Below are positions 1 through 12,300 of a stretch of DNA of 64,000 nt, one piece after another. The notes under the pieces are model-generated. The model was not told the DNA's origin. It saw only the letters and a list, made by a program, of their open reading frames with translations, and did not search any database. The stretch's first letter is position 1. Each line of letters opens with the position of its first letter. The DNA is from Prostheceraeus crozeri (taxonomy: Eukaryota > Platyhelminthes > Polycladida > Euryleptidae), in the NCBI GenBank assembly GCA_907163375.1, contig CAJQUW010003447.1, positions 24,167-88,166 of the forward strand. The letters are read 5' to 3'. The position numbers and the translations under genes were made by a program.

Positions 1-217
1 AAATTTCAATTCATTTGCATTATTGGTTCAAAAGTTATATCAAAATTCTCGATATTTTTGAGACATCCCTCGAATATTGCTGAAAAAGAACTTCGATTTG
101 CTTCACCAAATTTGTTAGCTTCTAATTTTCTTTGAAGGATATTCATACTTCGCAAAGTATCCTAACGTTAAACATAAACAACTACAAAAATCGATATTTG
201 ATGTATTTTGAACTCAC

Positions 218-322
218 CGCTGGCATATTCATCATAAAGAAGAACACTACGACAGGTAATCCTCGCATCACATACTTCATTCCTGTACTTTGAGCGCTGA
301 TCTTTGTCATATCTGCTCCAAT
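218..322 (-). CDS. OXA1L: OXA1L exon 5
   Basis: This 105 bp, 35-codon exon is phase 0 at both ends, between TCCTCAG and GTGAGT. The correct frame reads IGADMTKISAQSTGMKYVMR then GLPVVVFFFMMNMPA, matching human [20 protein letters not shown] and the following membrane segment. The longer overlapping open frame is in another phase and is not the gene. The remaining exons lie to the left of the window. Confidence 0.9.
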
Positions 323-3300
323 CTGAGGACAAAAAACACAAACATGAGTCAGAACTGCTGTTTATTTTGTCTAAATTTAATGAAATAATGTCATCAGTGA
401 ATGTTAAAAGAAATATGAGAGTTAACTTCAACATTCTGAAAATTCGGATAAATTTTGGCGAATACATACTGAAAATCTTTATAACTTGTCCATCAAATGC
501 CATAATCTGATGACTTACCTCCATAATTATGTACATAGAAGCAACACAAGTCAGCGGTAAAAGACAATACGTGTCGGGTAACGTGAGATCCGCGAACCAA
601 AACAGCCCTCCGTCTTGCATGCTGGCGATAGGATAATTGGCCATCTGTCGTATAGCGCTGAGAAATGATATGATAATCGCCACCTAAAAAACAATATGAC
701 TATCAAAGATCTACTGTTCAATCACAAGGTATTAGTGTTTCCTTCCAAAACATTTTTGTGATGATCAGGGGTCTGTTTCACAAGATTAAGTAGTCTGATC
801 TGTATCACTGACTTTTCTGCAGTGAAATATGAAGTACTGCTTTGAATTGCGTTCCATAAAATACGTTTTCCGACTGAAGATTGAGCAGTCAAAATTACTC
901 GGTGACACAAATTGCGTTTCATATAGATGTGACACTGATAAAAGCACTCATGTATCAGTGTGATTGATCGATTCAAACAATTGAGGATATTTCTCCGTAA
1001 ATGAAATCAAAGAGCCAATGATCGCAATTATCTTTAAGATAATCACATAAATGGGTTCATAATATAGAGCTGATCATAACAAACGGACCATCTATTATTC
1101 GCTAAATTCAATCGATTCTGATGCCTTCCAATCGTGTCACACAACGACGTGCCATACATCATTCGAAAGCTAGTATTCTCAGCTTTAAAATGAACTGTGA
1201 TAGACTTGCATCCGTTGCTGCATTTACCGCATTTGCATATAAGCATCTACATTTTCTTTCAATTGAAAATCTTACATTACAATGCATTTTGCAGTCACAT
1301 TTGTCAAAATGTTAGCCAGAGAAGGAGTAAGTCAGTCAAGAAAGATACTTTTGTTAAAGAGCAGTGTACAAAAAGAGATGAATGATTGAGAACGGTGTAC
1401 AGAGTGCTGTATAGGAACTTCGCATTGATCGGAATAGGCAAGTTTCCGAGGAATCAAGTCATGGAGAATATGGTCTGAATCAGTCATCTGTTTGAACACT
1501 TTCATAGCGCGTTAATCTCGTCTGTATTTCAGAACAGGAAAGTCAGAACATTTGCAATGATGACCACAGATGATTTGATGTGCCTCACGAGATATTATTT
1601 CCAACATATCCGTGTTTCTTTTGTTCATTCCAACGAATAATGCGCTACAATACTCGAGTATGCTTAATACACAATTGTTATATAGCATTATGAGATGTGC
1701 TTTAAGACCGAAGTTGTCGGAGCATGAAGTCTTTGCGATGCACACTTACAAACTTCAATAACATGTTCATTCCATTTTAGCCTATTGTCATATTGAATGC
1801 CAAGCAACGATAAATTATTGCTCAAGTTCCATTCCGGCGAACAGCAAATTGTGTGGATTCCTTTGTTGAAAAAAATACTTTTCGTTTTATATTTGTTTAC
1901 AGATTTTTGTTACAGATTTTACGATGTTTACAACATTTTCCTGACACCATTTTAGGATATGCTGATATTCCTCCAGCATCACTCGAGTATCTCTATCATT
2001 TCCAAAAATTGGCACTAAACAGACTATGTCGTCTGCGAACTTGATCATGACAGCACTTTCATTATCAGAACCAAGAGATCCTAAATGAGCCGCATTTGCT
2101 GAGCAGTGCTCAAAATATGAAGATCGTTCAATTTACAGATCGCAATTTTTCAGTTAGAAGACATGTGAGTATGATAGTGAATCAGGTACGGTGAGAACGA
2201 GCATTTTGTGAGCTCTCTTTTGATATGCTGGTCATCAAAATCGGTGAACTAGGAAAAAGTCAGTCATATCGTGAAGTTGTCACAAAATCATGACTCTTTT
2301 GAGTGAAAATGCTATATTCTCACTATTTGTTTGGTATCTTCAGAATCCTTGCGATTTAAGGAGTGCGAATATTTAAGTTCTATTCAAATGCGTTCAATAG
2401 TTCTTTCCAAACTTCTTCAACATTTTTTCTCATTTCAGCTAAAGTACACAAATAATCAAGGTAAACAATCTGCAGTCACTGAGAGAGAACAAATGCATGC
2501 CATTATTTATTGTTTTGAACCTTCGTTCACCTTACAATGTGTTTGCGAACTTTAGCGGAAATGAGAAAAATGTTGAAAAAGTTTGGAAAGAACTATTGAA
2601 CGCATTTGAATAAAACTTAAATATTCGCACTCCTTAAATCGCAAGGATTCTGAAGATACCAAACATGAACATTTTTGATGAAATAGTGAGAATATAGCAT
2701 TTTCAGTCATAAGAGTCATGATTTTGTGACAACTTCACGATATGACTGACTTTTTCCTAGTTCACCGATTTTGATGACCAGCATGTCAAAAGAGAGCTCA
2801 CAAAATGCTCGTTCTCACCGTACCTGATTCACTATCATACTCACATGTCTTCTAACTGAAAAATTGCGATCTGTAAATTGAGCGATCTTCATATTTTGGG
2901 CACTGCTCAGCATATACAACAACGGACACAAGTCTATCGTAGCTCATTTTAAAGATGAGAATACTAGCTTTCGAATGCTGTATGACACGTTGTTGTGTGA
3001 CACGACTGGAAGGCATGAGAATGCACTGAATTTAGAGAAAAAATAGGTGGATAAAATAGCCGGATAAAACAATTTCTCGGGGTTCTTGATAGCCCAGGCG
3101 AAGCCTTAGTTCGGCACGACCAGCGAATCTCCGACAAATTATCGATTCCTTTCTCAGACGCCCGCAGTATATTCTGCTCAACAACATACATGAAAATCGG
3201 CAACCTTTCCAGGGAAAACTTAACCTTCAGGGCATCTGGTCTACGCTGTCCAAGTGATTTTACATCTCAAGTGTGAGAATCTTGCTAATTTTACGATAGA

Positions 3301-6300
3301 TTTCGCTCATGTGAATTCAATATGTTAAACATGATTTTACATCTCCCATCTGTGATCATGCAGTAAATAAAAATTAGAGTGACAAAATTCATATCAATCA
3401 AGTACAACAATATCGTTATCAATGATTTATGAAAATATTCACGGGGCTATGAAGTAAACGTATCAATTTAGAATAATGTTTTTGAGAGATACTGAACTTA
3501 CATTCATGACTGGAAAGAGAAACATGCTCTTCACCGAAACAACGTCGTTTCTCTGAAGAAAACTGGTCAATTCCTGTGAGGCTCTGGACACTGTAACGAC
3601 AAGATTGATTAGCATGATAAAGAACAGCCTATAATTGCAAGCAATGCAACGAATTATGACATCATGTCAATAGAACATGTGTAGCGATGGTCGAGTATCA
3701 GCAGTTTGCCGCATCATACTAGGGAATTATGTCAATATGGAAGGAAGACGAGACTGCTGATAATTCCTGCAACCGGATGAAATAGCCATTCAGATTTAGT
3801 CTCCTTATGATAAAGCTGGACAGCTATCAAGGCCAAATTTATATCACAGCCAATATTTGAACGGAACCAAGCAAAAAACACAGGAGAAATAGTAATAGCT
3901 TAAGCAACCCAATTGTGGTACGAACATCAGGACCCTAGCGCACGGTTCTCAATTCGCTCTAGACAATATTTATGGAAATTAGTGAAGGGCAGAAGAATGA
4001 ATAAAAGAAAAACAAGGCACATTTTCTTATGCAGGATGTTTAAACAGAGTCATCCTATTTCTATCCCGAGAATCTGTGAATAATTCCCTAGCACCTTTGC
4101 TTTTTGTACTTGGCTGTTATATTTCAATGATTTTGTAATCTCTTTTTATCTTTGAACATAGTTCATTCTTTTTCTAGAAAAAAGTATTTCTAATTAATCT
4201 CCTCATCACTTCTAATGGCTCTGTGATTCTTCATTATGTGGCACGGCATACATTTAAAAAAAGGTACGTTATCGGGTAAATTTTATTTACTAAATTTACG
4301 AATGTTCTAACGGACCGTTTCTGTAGGCTCTTCAGCAGTGCTATGGCGCAATTCAGTCAGACTTCTTGGAAGTAAACTTCATCCTCCACATTGCCCAAAG
4401 AAAATATCACAGACTGGTAGGTCTTGTGATTTCGGTGACCACTTATGCAGCCCGTTGCATCCATCGTTGAGATGGCTTGTTATGATAAAATCATAAAAGG
4501 CTAAAAATCACTACTCAACATTTCCAGTGCGTGGCACACCATTCTGTAGAAAGTTGAAGTCGTCTAAATCGGCCTACAGCGGAGGGAGAAGCCAATTTTA
4601 CAGTTTTTGCATAACGTGATACCGGTGATAACGTTTTCCTCGAAAAATTAAGTTCGAAGCACCGTTAATAAGAAACCGTACAAGACATGTTGATATTAGG
4701 AGAATCTGTTTGAAATTCCACCTCCACATGTGCCTGTTCTGATCCCCTTATCTGCACGGTATGATGGTCCATCTCTACATTAATCAGGGAGTAGAACGCT
4801 TGGCTTCAAAATCCGCGGAAATTCGAAATACCCACTTTTCATACTACTTACATTCATCGATATTTTATGATTTAATTTTGGCTGTGCAATTTTCCTAAGT
4901 AAGAGTTCCTCAATAGAAAAAAATCAAAATTCAAATGCGATTTTCAATTTCTAAACTTAAAAAAACATATTGACAGACAGTTAACAATAATACGGAAGTT
5001 TCTATACATGCTTATCAGTGAAAACATTTTAGATACATGTTGAAGAGAAGCCGTTTATATTGTTCAATAACATATGCATGTAGCTTCTAATCTGGGTAAG
5101 CTCATCTTTTCTTCAAATGTGGGAAATTTATTAACAGCAGTGGCGTTGCGTGCTCCCAGACCATAGGCTTTCACTCGGCATTGGAATACTATTTCTATAC
5201 CAAACACTTTATGTTGCAACATTAATTTTCACAAAAGCTGATTTTTTTATAACAATTTCCCGAACATTTTCAAGGTCAAGTGAATGTGCACATGAGAAGT
5301 GATTGCTCATGTCGCTTAACCGCCTTACTCAAGGAGCTGAGATAACCATATCCTTTCTCTGTCCAGACCACATTTTCTCGGGAAAAAAGGAGGCAAGGCC
5401 AACAGTTTCTTGTGTTTCTCACGGCCGGTCAGCCACTCACATGTTTGAAATTTTGATGCATTAAAATGTCTTGTGCATTTCTTATTTCTTTCTCAGTGAC
5501 CACTTTCATTTTATATCAGGTGTTGGCCTACCTTGCTTGACGACTGTCATCTTTTCAGTATATTCCCTTTGGACGAAAGGCGTGTCTGTGATCTCATCTG
5601 CAGTACTAAATATAGTGTCACATCAATCACGTAAAAACAAATTATGGAATTCTACCGAATCTGGGTGTTCGAGTCAGATGCATTACTCTGCATTCATTGG
5701 AGAACTCTCATCATCTGATCCCAGTCTTGTCTGAACGTCAGCCATCTGCTACTGTTGACGTATTGGCCTCTCTGACATTAAGCGAATCCAGGAACAATTG
5801 GATTGCGCTTCCCTTGCTATATTTAGGTACCACGCCTCGATCAAGAATTGCGTAGAATTTCATTGCAAAAATTGGAGAAGGCAAAGCATTATGTCTATGG
5901 AAAAGCCAATAATGGCGCGGGAGCGTGCGCTTACTGCCGCTCACACGAACACAACTCTCTTTCGCTCTGTCTGACCATCAATACTCCGTCTGAACACACG
6001 ACTATCTTGTGTGTCTAATTGTTCGAAGAAAACAGCTGTGATTCAAGCACGTGCTGTAAAACTGTTCACTCTGAGGTTGAGAGTCTGATTTTGAGACGGA
6101 AAGCTGTGCACAGCTATCACGAGAAGCTATCGAATTTAAATGAATGATGACACTTTTCATTTTTATAATTATTGGAAAATTATTTTTGAGGATGCGCCGA
6201 AGGCCTCGCAGATATGGAGAAGACGCCACTGATTAACAGGTTCCTCACCCAGTTGTTCCAATGCCTTTTTGGTCAATGTGTGACCGCGGATGATGGGATT

Positions 6301-9300
6301 CATCCCACACATACATTGAAGCAATGCATTATTTAATGGGAGTCGTGTCTAAACATGTTTCGCACAGTTCAGACTCAACTAATTCATACCCACATGACAC
6401 AAGCTATACACTATCTGAATTACGAGTATTGACTTATCAAAGGAGAAATGCACGCAAACGAGGAATAATGAAAGCATTTATAAAAAATTGCACTCGGCAA
6501 ACAAGCTTAAAAATATGTTTTTTAGTACAAGAGATGAAAAAAGGACGGCAAGGTTGTCGTCATACCTGAGGTATTGTTCCGTGTTATCAATTTTTGATAC
6601 AATGCTTTTTTTTCATGCTTATTAACAAGAATCTCGCTACCCCACAGTAAATGATGAAAATCCCGTGTTTTCATCATGTTTTTCTGTTGGGAGTACAACG
6701 TACCCTTTTGAAAAATTAGAAAACAAACCAAAACTTACTCTCAAGAAGATTATTCTGAAGACGAGCGGTGTCCATCCGCTCTTGAAGTCTTTTGATTGTA
6801 GGCATGTTGTTGGCGAAATGTGTTGATTTCTTTCGGAAATTAACAATCAAAGGAAACAACACGCAGCGAACGATAATTGTGGCTGGAAGGTAAAAACATA
6901 CCCTGAATAAGCAAGTATAAGTTTCATATTCATATAAGCAAATGTTCCCACAAAAAATGTAGTATTGTAACAAGAACGATTCTAATATGGCAATAAATTG
7001 CATCTGCGCTGGGATATCTCATCGGGCACATGGTATCTTAAAGCGATAACTCTCAACTAGTGTCATTTTCGAATACAATTCTTAATTTTCGGGACTGTAA
7101 TCGTACTTTAAAATGTTGCAGTCGAAGTTCGTTAATTATGACCATCAATGCCAGGCCTTCAATGTCTTAATTATCGAAAGTCTTAAACAGCAGCTTATAT
7201 ATGCAAAATGCCACGGCCGTATGATTTTAATTAACCGAAATCCTAGTTATCCGTGTCCGAATTAGTAAATTATCCGTCATGGTAAACTTCGACCTCTATG
7301 GCTTCGACTGTACCTCACTATAGAAACGAGTTTTTATAATTGTAGCTGATGTAAATAATAATCGCCAACCTAGTTTCACCGTGAATGAACACTACACTTC
7401 GCTACATTTGTTGCTTTCAAGCTGACACAAACTTTACAATAGAAAGCATCTAAATTTGAATGTTGATCTTTTCACTGTTAGATTTGGTCTCAATACCAAC
7501 AACATTAAATAAATTTATTCACAAACTATGATGAGCGCATGTCTATATAAATTACATTTTGAATTTGATCAATTTCCAGTGACATCAATGCAAGACACAA
7601 GAAGCTCTTTGATAAGACACCAACTCCAAGGCCAAATTCATGATAACAAATCCTTCATAGATTGACCTAATGTCTGAAAGGGAAGACAAAGTTCACGACA
7701 AAACACGGTGCACTTTTGTGAGAGGATGCCGTGATATAACTTCGTAGCCCCATCAAGTTTTTGTATTCAATCTTCCCAAAACGGCACGTGGAACTAACAC
7801 CACCCTTTCAAGGGATTGTCATGAAGGATATCTCTTGAAGAATTTTTGAGTTTGCAATAAAACAGGAAACAATCCATAATCTTGTTTATTTCTCACAACT
7901 TCGAAATCGGAGTCGCACTTTCAAATTGGAGAAATTGGCCTCCGAAAATGACAGTGATACCAATTCAGTCTTCACCAATCCTGTATTTGCTTGATTCCAC
8001 AGCCATAGGGCCTATGTAACAGCACATAACCAGCATCGCAATCACTGTACAGTCCAACACATAGTGTGGCAGACCGGCATGATTAGACCGGGATGACTTA
8101 TTTTTTCATGATTCTACTCATTCTTACACAGGGCACATATTATTTAGGTACTTTTGGGTTATCTCCCCAGATTTTCAAATTTGTCTTAAATCTGCAAAAA
8201 TGCATTAATCGCCATCAAACTTCAGGTAGACGTACTTATGCATATCTTCTACCCACATTCGAAATTTTATGCCGATCAGACGGGTATTTTTTGCATTACA
8301 GACGATTAAGTGAAGTGTAGTAATGTCAGCAGCTTGATCTGACTTCGTCTGTTCGACGCATTGTTCTCTCTCCCTCTTCGTCTCATCCACTACTATTTGA
8401 AATGTTCCCACGACCACAACCTTGCCACATATTTTTAAGTTAAAAATGTTATGTAAACATGTAAGGGATGTGGTCTGATCATCGGGAAATGACTTTGGTG
8501 ACCTCAAGTGCTTTCTGCTCAGACAATGAAGTCAGAAGAAGTCAGATCAAACTGCACGTCAAGTTATGACTCTTAATTCAAAAAGTATTTGTCCGATTTG
8601 CACAGATTTTGGTATGTGGGTAGAAAACATTCCCACTTGCGTATACTTTTGTGACGATTGGTTCATTTCTTCGGATTTTAGACAAATTTGAAAACGTGGG
8701 GGAGATAACCTACAATTACCCTGTTTGAACATAATTACATTTATTATGTTTATTTCTTTATTTTCATAGTGGCTTTCCCTACTGCATGGTTCGATTTGCT
8801 ATTAATTTCTGAAACGTGTTTCGCCGAAAATTAGCAATTTGCTAATTTGATAACCGATGCAGTACCATTCCCAACAAACCGTCTACTCAAACAATTTAAC
8901 TTACGAGTAAAAACTTTTAACACTTCGTACAACGAAAACGCTGTACTGATCGTGCACTGACGAGAGATTCTGATATCATACATCAACAAGGCGTAGCTCG
9001 GTCTAATTTTCAGCCTTGTCTCAATAGCCACCTCATTGTATGCGTTGAGTGTGAATGTATGACTATTCAGTCATGCTTAACGGCGTCGCTGTGCGTAGCG
9101 CTTCTGATTCTTCAGCTAACCGGAATCTTCAACTTAGGGGAAATGATGACGTCACTCCTGCCGAAGCACTGATAGTGAACGCACGGAATTAGAATCATTC
9201 ATTCAACGCCACTGTTGGCAGCAGGTTTCGTGATGAATCAGCTACGCGTATAACGATCAATGCACAGGGAGAAGGCGAACACGAAGGAATAAGTGACTTG

Positions 9301-12300
9301 TTTGTGATCTCCAAGCACTACATCATCTATTACATCCTATCGTCAAAAATGGTGCAATGCTGCGTGGATAAATGTACAAATAAAACCGACGATCCTAGAG
9401 ATCTTGCTTTCTACACCTTTCCAAAAGATAAAAGGCTTAAACAATTGTGGTGCAACAACATTGGACGAACTGACTTTAAGCCGACGAGACACAGCGTTGT
9501 CTGTTCTGCTCATTTCAAGAAGAAGGACAAAATAAAAAATCTACGATATTTCATGTTAAAGGATCAATACAAAATTCGACAACCCCTGTACCGCTTGAGT
9601 AAGGAGGCTGTGCCGAGCTTGAGGATTGGAGTCCCTGGACGCAAGCTGCTTACAATTTTCCATCGCAAAAGGACGAATGCTAAAGAAAAACTGACTAAAA
9701 CGGATACGAATTTTGATAGTAACGACGAGATGCTTGACTTTTCAGATGGTAAGTTTGAGAATGCCTATCTGCTCTTATTAATCTACCTCATCACTTTCCA
9801 AATAGCGATAAACTTTTTCTGGTAAATAGCTGTACCGGCATAAAAGTACTTAGTTATCGTGCATTTCTAAAAACTCCTAAAGGCATGAACTTCAGCTATC
9901 GATGAAAGCACAGGTATGCAGAATAGAATATAATAATAATATATTTTACCACAAAATCTACACAATGTGTAATCAGGGTGGGGGTACAGATAAGAGGTTA
10001 CAGGAATATAAAAGAGTGAAAAAGAAGGTTTTCAATGCTTTCTTGAAACTGCGAGGGTTTGTTTCATTCCTCAAATGTAGAGGGAGCGAATTCCATAATG
10101 AGGGTCCAACGAATTGAAAGGCGCCCCTGGCATCAGCTGTTCTTGATAATACGAGTATACATGTAGTTACTTCGCACTGGTGATGTTTCGCTACCTGTGA
10201 GGAAACAGTTTACATTTTATCTAACAATTCTGTTTCCATTTTGATTTTTTCATTGGATTATTCTTTGTTTTCTAAAATATTATGAATATTTTTTGAAGCC
10301 AGTTTTATGACTTTAGATTTAATATAACAATGATTTTAATCCAATGTTTTCTAAATCTCTTTTAAGAAAAGCAAAGACGATTTTCTTTCTTCTTTTAAGA
10401 AAAGGAAGAACCGCTTCAATATGAAATGAATCATTTTCTTCAAATGTTAGGATTACTGCAATTAGATTGCCGCCATGTAAATGCAATTCTGACATCCACT
10501 TTCCATCGCTTGCAAATAGGGCTTTGTTCACTTACATGCTACAGTCGGTTTATTATCAAACGACAACGAGTGGTCTATGCTGTCTTGTGTGCATTGTGCA
10601 GTGTTTAGCTTCTGAATAAACCAAGTGTGACGTCATGACGAATCATAGACATGAATTTATGTAAGCAAAAGCTAGCGGACGGTTGGGAAAGTGACTGGAA
10701 ATCGCCTTTTTGAATGAAAACTCAGAAATGAAAACCTTTTCGAAAAAAGGCTGAAGCTATAAGCAATCTCAAGTAACCATCAGTAATTCAACGAAAGATA
10801 TTCAGGCTATCTGCTTTACAAGACCAATCATTTATTTCAATTACATTTGTGGTTATTAAGTAATTGAAATTACCCGTACTTATAAATGAAGTTTTAATTG
10901 CATATACCATGTAGAGCCTGTAATAGACCGCCATTTTTCAACCCTCTCTTGGGTGGCGTTCTATTAGAGGGTGGCGGTCTATTTTTCAGCATCTCCGAGT
11001 CTATTAAAGGTGTAGTTCGGACAATTTCAGAAACGAATTTTATGTCTAAAACCAAAATTTTTCAACCACTACGACGATTTCCTGTCATTTTTCCACTTAT
11101 ATGCTCACAATCTTGTCTGCAATTGAATGTCTAAGATTCGTGATGACGTTATAGCTGCCAATTCACGCTTCGTGTGTAGCTGAGACAGAAAGCCGCTCAT
11201 GAGACAGAGGTTCGCTGTGGTTGGCTGATAGAGGAGATCTGTGGCATGCAAGTAAATAAATCTCGATGAATCTTTAAATAGACCAAAAGCATGACCAAAA
11301 GTAATAGATTATTCTCGAATAAAATGCATCGAATGATAATAAAATGAAATACTGTACATGTGGCTAATCACGATGCAACACATACACTCGCCTATGGAAG
11401 GCAAAATAGACAACTGATTGCAGCCTACTATGAGACCTGAGCTGAGTTCGCTGATTATCAGCTGTCAGATTCTAGAATATAGATCTACTACACGTATCAG
11501 AAACATAAGATAAGTGCAAGAAAAATGCCGGTAATTCAATTGAGCTGTAGAAGTTCTTCATTAATTGAAAAATCAAAATTTAGACAAACTAGAGCAGCTG
11601 AGTTGGATGCAGCTCTTCACTTTCTAGTAATGAATCACACTGAACCTATCAAAATGCGCCCCAATTCATCCGTAAAAATCTCAAGTTTGACCCGCGAATT
11701 AATAGTTGCTCACATAGAGTAGGGAGGGATATATAGGTAGAGTGTCGACTCAAAAAAGTTTCTGTATAGTGAAATTTTTTTATGAAAAGATTCAGTTTTT
11801 TTGCGGAGATTACGTTCCCGTGGTCCAAAAAATTATTTGAGCAGTTCTAAAACAGTCAAGATTTGCAAATTTATATGCTACTGAGATGACTCCTCTATGT
11901 AAGTAGTATGCAACAAGTTGGATATCAAAATGAATATTTGCTAACAAGCATCCTAACTAAGTGGAAATTAAGCTGATTATCAAGGGAATTTCATGATCCG
12001 TTTTATGATGGAAGTCTTCAAGAAAAAGTCGCGACATCTTATTGCGCTACCTTGGCTGAAATTTCATATTTCTAATTCATGAAAGCAATAGCAGATCATC
12101 GAGTTGTCAATTTAATAAATATTACCTCTCCAAGGCTGTCATGACACGGACAATCTGTGAAATAGTATCATTTCCTTCTGCTTTGCTATCAAAATATTCT
12201 GCTGTAATTTCTTCAAAACTGCATAAATGTGTATATCTCACATTTTGAAACAATTCTCACTGTATCTCCCACGAGTTCATTTAGTAAAATCGAAAGTGTA

